This document shows, one piece after another, positions 44,100 through 52,369 of a stretch of 64,000 bases of DNA (the first letter of the stretch is position 1; every line of letters begins with the position of its first letter). The stretch lies in NCBI GenBank assembly GCA_009377605.1, contig WHTT01000018.1:21542-85541 (forward strand). The letters are read 5' to 3'. The notes beneath the pieces were generated by a model. The model saw nothing but the letters and a program-made list of their open reading frames with translations, did no database searches and was not told the origin of the DNA. Position numbers and translations under genes: made by a program. The stretch comes from Luteitalea sp. GTDB lineage: Bacteria; Acidobacteriota; Vicinamibacteria; Vicinamibacterales; Vicinamibacteraceae.

Positions 44100-44105
44100 T
44101 ATAAT
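44100..44105 (+). promoter_or_regulatory. Candidate -10 box of guaA
   Basis: A perfect TATAAT lies about 55 nt before the guaA start, in the short divergent intergenic region. No good -35 hexamer is found 16-18 nt upstream. The complementary strand also reads TTGTATTATAAC, so the AT-rich island may serve both divergent genes. Confidence 0.4.
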
Positions 44106-44160
44106 ACAAGTCCGGCTTCGCGCTTCGGCGTGACAAGAGCTTCAGCAGTTGAGTGTATTT

Positions 44161-45699
44161 GTGTCCCACCAAACCATCATCGTCCTCGACTTCGGGTCTC
44201 AGTACACACAACTGATTGCCCGGCGTCTGCGAGAGCTGTCCGTTTACTCGGAGATCTTGCCGTTTAGCACCTCGCTCGAGGCCATCACCGCGAAGCGACC
44301 CGCCGGCATCATCCTGTCGGGCGGCCCGCGAAGCGTGTCCGACGCGGGCGCTCCATTGGCCGATCCGGGCATCCTCGAGGCAGGCGTGCCGGTGCTGGGC
44401 ATTTGCTACGGGATGCAGTTCATGACCGCAGCGCTCGGCGGCGCGGTGGGCGGCGCGGCTCATCGTGAATATGGTCACGCGCTCGTCAAGGTTCAGGACA
44501 GCACGCCGCTGCTCGCCGGGCTCCCGCCAGAGCTCCGCGTCTGGGCGAGCCACGGCGACTATGTCGCCTCGGCACCCCCAGGATTCGACGTGACCGCTGT
44601 CAGCGCCAACGTTCCCGTGGCGGCCATGGAAGACCGCAGCCGCAAGCTCTTCGGTCTCCTCTTCCACCCCGAAGTGGCGCACACGGACCAAGGCACCGAA
44701 ATCCTCGGCAACTTTGCCTACAAGGTGTGTGGCTGCACCGGCGACTGGACGATGGCGTCGTTTGTCGACGAGTCGGTGGCGCGCATCCGCGAACAGGTGG
44801 GCGAGGGGCGTGTGGTGTGCGGCTTGAGCGGTGGTGTCGATTCGACGGTCGCCGCGGTCATCGTGCACCGGGCCATCGGCGAACGTCTCATGTGCATCTT
44901 CGTCGACAACGGCTTGCTACGACTGAACGAGGCGCAGCAGGTGGAGGAGCGCTTTCGCAATCGTCTCCACCTGCCGCTCCAGACGGTTGACGCCTCTGCG
45001 CTCTTCCTCGAGCGACTGGCCGGCGTGACGGACCCGGAACACAAGCGAAGGATTATCGGCAAGACGTTCATCGACGTCTTCGACGAGAAGGCCTCCGAGC
45101 TCGGTCGCTTCGACTTTCTCGCGCAGGGCACCCTCTATCCCGATGTCATCGAGAGCGTCTCGGTTGTGGGACCGTCGACGGTCATCAAGAGCCACCACAA
45201 TGTCGGCGGTCTGCCGGAGCAGATGCGCATGAAGCTGGTCGAGCCGCTGCGCCAGCTCTTCAAGGATGAAGTGCGTCAGGTCGGACTGACAGTCGGGCTC
45301 GATGAGGAGCTCATTTGGCGGCAGCCGTTTCCAGGACCGGGACTCGCCGTACGCATCCTGGGTGAGGTGACCTCTGAGAGACTGGACCTGCTGCAACGCG
45401 CCGACGCGGTCCTTCAAGACGAGATCCGACGACAGGGGTGGTATCGTCGTCTGTGGCAGTCGTTTGCCGTGCTGTTGCCGATCCAGAGCGTTGGCGTCAT
45501 GGGTGACGCGCGCACGTACGAGTTTGCCCTGGCCGTTCGCGCCGTCGAGAGCAGAGACGGGATGACGGCGGACTGGGCGCGCTTGCCCCATGAGCTCCTT
45601 GCACGCATCTCATCTCGGCTCGTGAACGAGGTCCGCGGGATCAACAGGGTCGTCTACGACATCAGCTCGAAGCCGCCGTCGACGATTGAATGGGAATAG
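44161..45699 (+). CDS. guaA: GMP synthase (glutamine-hydrolysing)
   Basis: It converts XMP to GMP with ATP and glutamine, the last step of guanine nucleotide synthesis. It is 512 aa from the GTG at 44161 ([17 protein letters not shown]); a TTG four codons earlier is possible. The class I glutamine amidotransferase half has the nucleophile Cys in [12 protein letters not shown] and the His-Glu pair in LFHPEVAHT. The ATP-pyrophosphatase half has the PP-loop [11 protein letters not shown]. The C-terminal dimerisation domain ends [20 protein letters not shown] then STIEWE, the universal GuaA ending. dnaE follows after a small palindrome. Confidence 0.97.
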   Translation: MSHQTIIVLDFGSQYTQLIARRLRELSVYSEILPFSTSLEAITAKRPAGIILSGGPRSVSDAGAPLADPGILEAGVPVLGICYGMQFMTAALGGAVGGAAHREYGHALVKVQDSTPLLAGLPPELRVWASHGDYVASAPPGFDVTAVSANVPVAAMEDRSRKLFGLLFHPEVAHTDQGTEILGNFAYKVCGCTGDWTMASFVDESVARIREQVGEGRVVCGLSGGVDSTVAAVIVHRAIGERLMCIFVDNGLLRLNEAQQVEERFRNRLHLPLQTVDASALFLERLAGVTDPEHKRRIIGKTFIDVFDEKASELGRFDFLAQGTLYPDVIESVSVVGPSTVIKSHHNVGGLPEQMRMKLVEPLRQLFKDEVRQVGLTVGLDEELIWRQPFPGPGLAVRILGEVTSERLDLLQRADAVLQDEIRRQGWYRRLWQSFAVLLPIQSVGVMGDARTYEFALAVRAVESRDGMTADWARLPHELLARISSRLVNEVRGINRVVYDISSKPPSTIEWE

Positions 45700-45724
45700 C
45701 ACCATCTCATACGTTCGGCGTCGT

Positions 45725-45746
45725 CGCCCGACCTTTAGGTCGGGCG
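45725..45746. repeat. Small palindrome before dnaE (CGCCCGACC-TTTA-GGTCGGGCG)
   Basis: A perfect 9-bp stem with TTTA loop, in the 65-nt gap between guaA and dnaE. It shares its stem core with 26044-26063 and its TTTA centre with the REP-A elements. No T-tract follows, so it is not a classical terminator. Confidence 0.7.
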
Positions 45747-45764
45747 CGGCAGAGATGCAAAGCC

Positions 45765-48700
45765 ATGCCTGACTTCGTGCACTTGCACCTGCACACGGAA
45801 TATTCGCTGCTCGATGGCGCCTGCCGGATCGAGGAGCTGGTGGGACAGGCCGCCGAGCTCGGTATGCCAGCGCTGGCAGTGACCGAGCATGGCAACATGT
45901 TCTCGGCGATCGCCTTCTACGACGCCTGCCACAAGGTCGGCGTCAAGCCCATCCTCGGGTGCGAGGTTTATGTTGCGCCGGGCGACCGGCGGGTCAAGGG
46001 TGGCGTCCCTGGAGAGACGGCCAATCATCTGGTCCTCCTCGCCGAGACGAACGACGGCTTCCAGAATCTCATCAAGCTAGTGTCGTCCGGCTATACGGAG
46101 GGCTTCTACTATCGGCCGCGCATCGACAAGGAGCTCCTCGCGCAGCACGCCAAAGGCCTGATCGGTTTGAGCAGCTGCCTCAAGGGAGAGGTCGCCGAAG
46201 GCCTCTACAAGGATCGCGCGGCGAAGGCGCGAGAGGCGGCGGCGACCTACCGCGACATCCTCGGGCCCGACAACTTCTTCCTCGAGATGCAGTACCAAGG
46301 GCTCGGCGAGCAGCGCGTGGTCAACAGTGCCCTGCCGTCGTTGAGCCAGGATCTTGGCCTGCCGCTCGTGTGCACCAACGACGTGCACTACTTGCGGCAC
46401 GGCGATCACAAGCCGCATGACATCTTGCTCTGCATTGGCACCGGCAAGAACGTGCAGGATGTAGACCGCCTGCGATATCACGGCGATCAGTTCTACCTGA
46501 AGTCAGCCGATCAGATGAGCGAGGTCTTCGGCGACTTCCCGGCGGCGCTTGCCAACAGTGTCCGCATCGCGGAGCGGTGCGGCGTCAACCTCGATCCCGT
46601 CGAGTATCACCTGCCCAACTTCGACGTGCCGTCGGACCGCACCCTCGATGACTACTTCGAGAGTGTCGTAAGGGATGGGTTCGCCGAGCGCCTGCCGCGT
46701 CTCCGCCAGCTCGCCGAGCGTGGCGCCCTCGGGCACGGCCTCGACGAATACGAGGCGAGGCTGTCGTACGAAGTCGAGATGATCAAACGGATGAAGTACG
46801 CGGGCTACTTCCTGATCGTGTGGGACTTCATCCGATACGCGCGCGAGCGAGGCATTCCGGTCGGCCCTGGGCGTGGCTCCGCTGCGGGGAGCGTCGTGGC
46901 CTGGTGCCTCAAGATCACGGACGTCGATCCCATCGAGTTCGATCTGATCTTCGAGCGCTTCCTCAATCCCGAGCGTGTCTCGATGCCAGATATCGACATC
47001 GACTTCTGCGAGCGCCGGCGGGGTGAGGTGATCGAGTACGTCACGCGCAAGTACGGGCGCGAGAACGTCGCCCAGATCATCACCTTCGGCACGATGAAGG
47101 CGAAGGCGGTGATTCGGGATGTCGGCCGCGTGCTCAATATGTCGTATGCGGACGTCGACAAGGTGGCAAAGCTGATTCCGTCCACGCTCGACATGACGCT
47201 CGACAAGGCGCTCGAGGAAAACCCTGCGCTCAGCCAGTTGACGCGGAGCGACAAGCAAGTGCAGGAACTGGTCGAGATCGGGCGGCGTTTGGAAGGCATG
47301 ACCCGCCACGCGTCGGTGCACGCAGCGGGTGTGGTCATCACCCCAAAGCCGCTCACGGAGTTCGTGCCGCTCTACAAGGACCAGAGCAAGGATCAGATCA
47401 CGACGCAGTGGGCCATGAAGGAGATCGAGCGCATCGGTCTCCTGAAGATGGACTTCCTGGGCTTGAGCACCCTGACGCTCATCGACGACGCCGTGGCAGA
47501 GATCGAGCGGACCACGGGGCAGACGATCGATATGGAAAACCTGCCGATGGATGATGGAGCCGCGTTCGAGCTCTTCGGCATGGGGCAAACGGCAGGTGTG
47601 TTCCAGTTCGAGAGCACCGGCATGCGTGAGGTGTTGCGGAAGATGAAGCCGCAGCGGTTCGACGACCTCATCGCACTGAATGCGCTGTATCGACCAGGGC
47701 CCTTACGCGCGGGCGTCATCGACGATTTCATCAACCGCAGGCACGGCCGCGCCGAGATCAAGTACGAAGTGCCGCAGCTCGAGCCCATCCTCCGCGCCAC
47801 GTACGGCGTCATCGCTTTCCAAGAACAGGTGATGCACATCGCCCGCGATTTAGCCGGCTTCACGATGGGCGAAGCCGACGTCCTGCGCAAAGCAATGGGG
47901 AAGAAGAACCTCGTTGTCATGCAGGCCCAGCGAGAGCGGTTTGTGAAGGGCGCAACGACGCGCGGCCTCGCCGAGAAGAAAGCCACCAAGGTCTTCGACC
48001 TGATGGAGTACTTCGCGGGGTACGGGTTTCCCAAGGCGCACTCGACGACCTACGCGCTGCTCGCGTACCAGACGGCTTATTTGAAGGCCAACTACCCGTG
48101 GCACTTCATGGCGGCGCTGCTCACCATCGAATCGCAGAACACGGACAAGCTCGCCTTCTACTTGAACGAGTGTCGGGACATGGGCGTTCCGGTGCTCCCC
48201 CCCGACATCAACATCAGTGAGCTGCGCTTCACGGTGAGCCCAGGCGAAGGCGTTCGGTTTGGGCTCGGGGCCATCCGAAACGTGGGGCAGGGTGCCATCG
48301 AGTCGATCCTTGCCGTCCGCGCCGCGCAGGGCGGACGAATCGACTCGCTGTTCACCGTCGCCGAGAACGGGGACCTCCGCCTCGTCAACAAGCGGGTGCT
48401 CGAAAGCCTGGTCAAAGCGGGAGCGCTCGACTCCATGGCAGACGCGGCATGGCCATTGGCAGAGCGCCGCGCGCGCCTGTCCGCCGCCATCGATCGCGCG
48501 CTCGAGCATGGCAGCCGGCAGCAGCGAGATCGCGAGCAGGGGCAATCGCAGCTCTTCGGCGACTCGGCGGACGAGGTCGGCGGCACGCTCGCCATTCCGC
48601 TACCGGCGGCGCCGGCCTGGAGCGAGCGTCAACTGCTGGCGTTCGAAAAAGATGCCCTTGGCCTCTATTTGAGTGGGCACCCGCTGCACGAATTCAAGGC

Positions 48701-49256
48701 TGTGCTCGAGAAGGCCGGCGCCCGCACGATTGCCGAGCTCACCGAATCCGCCTCCAGCGTGCTGGCGGGCGGCATCGTCACGGCGCTCCGACCGCTCAAG
48801 ACGCGCAAGGGCGACCGGATGGCCGCGTTCGTGCTCGAAGACATGGCCGGCACGATGGAGGTCGTGGTCTTCCCGGATCCGTTCAGGCAGTGCGAGACCC
48901 TGCTCCTCAACGATGCCATGGTCCTCGTCAGTGGCGCCCTGGAGGTCACCGAAGAAAGCGCACGGCTGCGTGCGAACGAGATCACGTCCCTCGCCGGGCT
49001 GCCGGGCAGACTGTCGCGCGAGGTCGTGATTACCATCGCCTCGCCACCCCACGACCGGCAGACTTTCGAAGCGCTCGCGGGCGTGCTGCAGCGGCATCGC
49101 GGCGATCGACGCGTGCGCGTCGAGCTGGAGCTGCGCGAGGTCCATCGACCGCTGCGGATCTCCGCCAACCTGGCGCAGACCCGTGTCGAGCCGTCGACGC
49201 AGCTCGTCTCGGAAGTCGAACAGATTTGTGGCAGCGGATCAGTTCGGCTGAGGTGA
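45765..49256 (+). CDS. dnaE: DNA polymerase III alpha subunit
   Basis: The replicative polymerase catalytic subunit, 1163 aa, normal for DnaE. The PHP domain opens with MPDFVHLHLHTEYSLLDGAC and TEHGNMFSAIAFYDAC and keeps its metal-binding histidines. The polymerase active site includes GPGRGSAAGSVVAWCL and the catalytic aspartates in SMPDIDIDFCERRRGEVIEY. Further on are the fingers and the helix-hairpin region, the OB fold (GGIVTALRPLKTRKGDRMAA) and a C-terminal domain that would carry tau binding. The ATG at 45765 is used because the HLHLHTEYS motif should lie at the extreme N-terminus. Codons upstream translate the palindrome. Confidence 0.97.
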   Translation: MPDFVHLHLHTEYSLLDGACRIEELVGQAAELGMPALAVTEHGNMFSAIAFYDACHKVGVKPILGCEVYVAPGDRRVKGGVPGETANHLVLLAETNDGFQNLIKLVSSGYTEGFYYRPRIDKELLAQHAKGLIGLSSCLKGEVAEGLYKDRAAKAREAAATYRDILGPDNFFLEMQYQGLGEQRVVNSALPSLSQDLGLPLVCTNDVHYLRHGDHKPHDILLCIGTGKNVQDVDRLRYHGDQFYLKSADQMSEVFGDFPAALANSVRIAERCGVNLDPVEYHLPNFDVPSDRTLDDYFESVVRDGFAERLPRLRQLAERGALGHGLDEYEARLSYEVEMIKRMKYAGYFLIVWDFIRYARERGIPVGPGRGSAAGSVVAWCLKITDVDPIEFDLIFERFLNPERVSMPDIDIDFCERRRGEVIEYVTRKYGRENVAQIITFGTMKAKAVIRDVGRVLNMSYADVDKVAKLIPSTLDMTLDKALEENPALSQLTRSDKQVQELVEIGRRLEGMTRHASVHAAGVVITPKPLTEFVPLYKDQSKDQITTQWAMKEIERIGLLKMDFLGLSTLTLIDDAVAEIERTTGQTIDMENLPMDDGAAFELFGMGQTAGVFQFESTGMREVLRKMKPQRFDDLIALNALYRPGPLRAGVIDDFINRRHGRAEIKYEVPQLEPILRATYGVIAFQEQVMHIARDLAGFTMGEADVLRKAMGKKNLVVMQAQRERFVKGATTRGLAEKKATKVFDLMEYFAGYGFPKAHSTTYALLAYQTAYLKANYPWHFMAALLTIESQNTDKLAFYLNECRDMGVPVLPPDINISELRFTVSPGEGVRFGLGAIRNVGQGAIESILAVRAAQGGRIDSLFTVAENGDLRLVNKRVLESLVKAGALDSMADAAWPLAERRARLSAAIDRALEHGSRQQRDREQGQSQLFGDSADEVGGTLAIPLPAAPAWSERQLLAFEKDALGLYLSGHPLHEFKAVLEKAGARTIAELTESASSVLAGGIVTALRPLKTRKGDRMAAFVLEDMAGTMEVVVFPDPFRQCETLLLNDAMVLVSGALEVTEESARLRANEITSLAGLPGRLSREVVITIASPPHDRQTFEALAGVLQRHRGDRRVRVELELREVHRPLRISANLAQTRVEPSTQLVSEVEQICGSGSVRLR

Positions 49257-49263
49257 TCTCACA

Positions 49264-49360
49264 CGTAGCGCAGGCCTTTAGGCCTGCCAACACCGCGTCG
49301 CCAGCGCAAGACTGGGGAGGTACGCGAGCACAGCAGGCAGGCCTAAAGGCCTGCGCTACG
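49264..49360. repeat. REP-A element, perfect 25-bp inverted arms
   Basis: The arms 49264-49288 and 49336-49360 are perfect inverted copies of each other and identical to those at 57450-57511 and 63008-63070. The 47-nt spacer differs from the 12-13 nt of those copies. It fills the dnaE-accA gap and ends 11 nt before the accA ATG. Confidence 0.92.
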
Positions 49361-49371
49361 GGACTCAAAAA

Positions 49372-50376
49372 ATGCCACCAGAAACCTTAGAGTTCGAAGA
49401 GCCGGTTGCGGTGCTGCTGAAGGAGATCGATGCTCTGAGCCAGCTTCCGCAGACCGAAGGCCGAGACGCCGAAATCGCGGGTCTTCGCCGCCGTGTGACG
49501 CAGATTCGAGGCGAGATCTTCTCGCGCCTCACCCCATGGCAGCGAGTGCTGGTGGCGCGACATCCGGCCCGCCCGTACATGCTGGACTACGTGAACCGGT
49601 TGTTCACGGACTTCGCCGAGATTCACGGCGACCGACACTTCGCGGACGATGGGGCGATCGTCACTGGCTTCGCGGCGTATCGGGGCGAGCCCGTGCTCCT
49701 CGTCGGTCACCAGAAGGGGCGCGACACTGCGCAGAAAGTGCACCGAAACTTCGGATACGCCAGACCGGAGGGCTACCGGAAGGCGCTCCGCGCCATGAAG
49801 CTCGCCCAGAAGTTCGAACACCCGATCATTGTGTTCGTCGATACGCCGGCAGCATATCCAGGCGTCGAGTCCGAAGAGCGCGGCATTGCCGAGGCTATCG
49901 CGTACAACCTTCGTGAAATGGCCGTGCTGACCGTGCCCATCGTCATCCTCCTCACGGGCGAAGGAGGCAGCGGCGGCGCCCTGGGCATCGCGGTGGGCGA
50001 CCGCGTGCTGATGCAGGAGTTCGCCGTGTACAGCGTGATTCCGCCCGAAGGCTGCGCGGCGATTCTGTGGCGCGATGCCGCCAAGAAGGTGGAGGCAGCC
50101 GACGCGCTCAAGCTGACCGCTGCGGACCTCTTGAAGAGCGGCGTCATCGACGAGATCGTCCCAGAGCCGAATGGCGGAGCGCACCAAGATCCCGATGCCG
50201 CCGCGCAGGCGGTCGACACGGCTCTCGCCGCCGGACTGGCGAGCCTGCGGAGAGAAGCGGTCGACACGCTTGTTGACCGCCGGTATGAAAAGTTTCGGCG
50301 TATTGGGCGCCTCGGGGCGGAGATCATCGACGAAGAAGAACACGAAGAGGCAACCACGACGGACGTAGAGAATTAA
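49372..50376 (+). CDS. accA: Acetyl-CoA carboxylase carboxyltransferase subunit alpha
   Basis: With AccD it transfers the carboxyl group from biotin carrier protein to acetyl-CoA, giving malonyl-CoA. It is 334 aa, with an N-terminal helical region (VAVLLKEIDALSQLPQTEGR), then the crotonase-type carboxyltransferase domain: FTDFAEIHGDRHFADDGAIV, FVDTPAAYPGVESEERGIAE, LTGEGGSGGALGIAVGDRVL and SVIPPEGCAAILWRD. These match AccA closely. The C-terminal tail EEEHEEATTTDVEN runs into the 9-bp repeat element, whose left arm overlaps the TAA stop. accD and accBC are not in the window. Confidence 0.96.
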   Translation: MPPETLEFEEPVAVLLKEIDALSQLPQTEGRDAEIAGLRRRVTQIRGEIFSRLTPWQRVLVARHPARPYMLDYVNRLFTDFAEIHGDRHFADDGAIVTGFAAYRGEPVLLVGHQKGRDTAQKVHRNFGYARPEGYRKALRAMKLAQKFEHPIIVFVDTPAAYPGVESEERGIAEAIAYNLREMAVLTVPIVILLTGEGGSGGALGIAVGDRVLMQEFAVYSVIPPEGCAAILWRDAAKKVEAADALKLTAADLLKSGVIDEIVPEPNGGAHQDPDAAAQAVDTALAAGLASLRREAVDTLVDRRYEKFRRIGRLGAEIIDEEEHEEATTTDVEN

Positions 50377-50480
50377 CCACGAAGGACACGAAGAGCACGA
50401 AGAATACCAGTTTGAATTTCTTCCTTCGTGCTCTTCGTGTCCTTCGTGGTTGATCCTTCGTGTCCTTCGTGGTGATTGTA
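50375..50480. repeat. 9-bp repeat hairpin overlapping the accA stop
   Basis: The 28-nt arms 50375-50402 and 50424-50451 are perfect inverted copies built from 9-bp units (ACGAAGGAC, ACGAAGAGC). A 21-nt loop separates them. Further partial units (CCTTCGTGT, CCTTCGTGG) continue to about 50480 and in weaker form to 50540. The accA stop TAA lies at its left edge. Related ACGAAG units extend upstream into the last accA codons. Confidence 0.9.
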
Positions 50481-50545
50481 ACGTTGGTGGTTGGATCTTC
50501 GTTGTGGTTCTGTGCGGCCTTCGTGGTTGCCTTACGAGGACTCTG

Positions 50546-52369
50546 TTGCGCACACTCATTTGGGAACATCAACCATGCGACGAGCGGGCCGCCAACGAGC
50601 TCGCTTCAGCGCTACGCGTCGCGCCCGTCGTGGCGCGGCTGTTGTATCAACGCGGCTTCACGGATCCCGAAACCGCGGATCGGTTCTTGAACCCATCGCT
50701 GGACCACCTGCACGACCCGTGGCAACTGACCGACCTCCGGGTCGCGTGCGACCGGCTGCTCGGCGCTATCGCGCGCCGGGAGCGCGTGGCCATTCACGGC
50801 GACTACGACGTCGACGGGGTGACATCCACCGTCATCATGCGACGCTGTCTGGAGCTGCTCGGGGGCGACGTCGTGCATTTCATTCCCGAGCGGCTCCGCG
50901 ACGGATACGGTCTCCAAACGCCTGCCATCGACCGGCTGCACGCCCTCGGCGTCCGGGTCATTGTCTCGGTGGACTGCGGCATCCGCAGCGCCGACGCGGC
51001 ACGTCGCGCGCGTGAGCTCGGCATCGACCTGATCATCACCGACCATCATGAGCCGGAGGCGGATTTGCCGCCTGCGTTGGCGGTCATCAATCCAAAGCGG
51101 CGCGATTGCTCCTATCCGGACAAGAACCTGGCTGGGGTTGGGGTCGCGTTGAAGGTAGTCCAGGCGCTGTCCATGCAGACCGGCAACGCCCGCTGGCTGC
51201 CGGCCTTCGTGAAAATGGCCGCCATTGGGACCGTGGCCGACGTCGTACCGCTTGTGGGGGAGAATCGCGTCATCGCGAAGATCGGGCTCGAACGCCTGTC
51301 GAAAGGTCCACATACGGTTGGGTTACGAGCGCTCCTCGAGGCGTCAGGGTTGACCAACACGGTCATCGACGGCTTTCACGTGGCGTTCGTCCTGGCTCCG
51401 CGGGTCAACGCGGCCGGCCGCATGAGCACGCCAGACCTCGCCACGAGGCTGCTGCTCGCGTCGGACGAGGCGATGGCCGAGGAAGCGCGCGGCCTCGCGG
51501 CCCAGCTCGATGCCGAGAACCGGCGGCGACAGGAGCACGAGGCGGACATTCTCGCAGCGGCGCGCAAAGTCGTCGAGACGGACCCGGACGTCGGCGCCCA
51601 CAACGTGCTCGTGGTCGCGGGCGACGACTGGCACCGCGGTGTGGTGGGGATCGTGGCATCGAAGCTGGTGGACACGTACTTCAAGCCGGCAATCGTCATC
51701 TCGCGTGACGGGGAGCTGGGGCACGGGTCGTGCCGGTCGATTCCGAGCTTCGACATGCTTGGCGCGCTCGAGCAGTGCGCGGACCTGTTCGTCAAGTTCG
51801 GCGGGCATCGCCAGGCCGCTGGGCTCACGATCGAAGCTACGCGCATCGAAGAGTTCAGGCGTCGTGTGAATGCCCATGCAGACGAGTGCCTCGACCCGAC
51901 CGACCTCATGCCACGCCTGCGCGTCGATGGCGGTCTCCGGCTGTCGGCGATCAATTCGGAGGTGATTACCGGCCTCGATCGCCTCGGCCCGTTCGGTATG
52001 GGCAATCCCCGGCCCGTCTTCGACGCCGCGGCGGTCGAGATCGCCAGCGGACCGCACCGCATCAAAGAGCGGCATCTGAAGATGCACCTTCGGCAGGACG
52101 GGCGCCTGTTCGGCGCCATCGCGTGGCGTGCCAGCGAACGCGTGCCGTTCCTCCAGGAGCATCGTCAGGCCGTACGGCTCGCGTACTCACTGGAAAAGCG
52201 AACGTGGCGCGGCGAAACGACCGTTGAGCTGACGGTGGCCGACTTTCAGGAAACAGGAAACGGGCTTCCCTCGCCGAAGCTCGCCGCAGGCGAGCGAAGG
52301 CGGGAAACAGGAATCAGGAATCAGGATTCGGGATTCGGGAGCGCGGAGTCCGAAGGAGACGGGCCATGA
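50546..52369 (+). CDS. recJ: Single-strand-specific exonuclease RecJ
   Basis: A 5'-3' single-strand DNA exonuclease of recombination and mismatch repair. The DHH phosphoesterase motifs are complete: AIHGDYDVDGVTSTV, VSVDCGIRS, ITDHHEPEADLPPALAVINP and, in the DHHA1 domain, KFGGHRQAAGLTIE. The start is a TTG at 50546 with GAGGA five bases upstream. Further upstream the frame only translates the accA-side repeat. The OB-fold ends near residue 565. The last 40 or so residues (ETGNGLPSPKLAAGERRRET...) are encoded by a heptamer repeat element at 52247-52342. The stop overlaps the next ATG by 4 nt. Confidence 0.94.
   Translation: MRTLIWEHQPCDERAANELASALRVAPVVARLLYQRGFTDPETADRFLNPSLDHLHDPWQLTDLRVACDRLLGAIARRERVAIHGDYDVDGVTSTVIMRRCLELLGGDVVHFIPERLRDGYGLQTPAIDRLHALGVRVIVSVDCGIRSADAARRARELGIDLIITDHHEPEADLPPALAVINPKRRDCSYPDKNLAGVGVALKVVQALSMQTGNARWLPAFVKMAAIGTVADVVPLVGENRVIAKIGLERLSKGPHTVGLRALLEASGLTNTVIDGFHVAFVLAPRVNAAGRMSTPDLATRLLLASDEAMAEEARGLAAQLDAENRRRQEHEADILAAARKVVETDPDVGAHNVLVVAGDDWHRGVVGIVASKLVDTYFKPAIVISRDGELGHGSCRSIPSFDMLGALEQCADLFVKFGGHRQAAGLTIEATRIEEFRRRVNAHADECLDPTDLMPRLRVDGGLRLSAINSEVITGLDRLGPFGMGNPRPVFDAAAVEIASGPHRIKERHLKMHLRQDGRLFGAIAWRASERVPFLQEHRQAVRLAYSLEKRTWRGETTVELTVADFQETGNGLPSPKLAAGERRRETGIRNQDSGFGSAESEGDGP
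52247..52342 (+). repeat. Heptamer repeat element inside the recJ 3' end
   Basis: CAGGAAA twice, then CGGGCTT, a central GCTCGCC-GCA-GGCGAGC palindrome (52279-52295), then CGGGAAA, CAGGAAT, CAGGAAT, CAGGATT, CGGGATT, CGGGAGC (52301-52342). All of it is translated as the RecJ tail. Confidence 0.85.

Noticed and set aside
44095..44868. N-terminal extension of the PQQ-propeller gene
   Set aside because: It is antisense to guaA and has shadow-like composition. The propeller protein with a leader starts at 44094.
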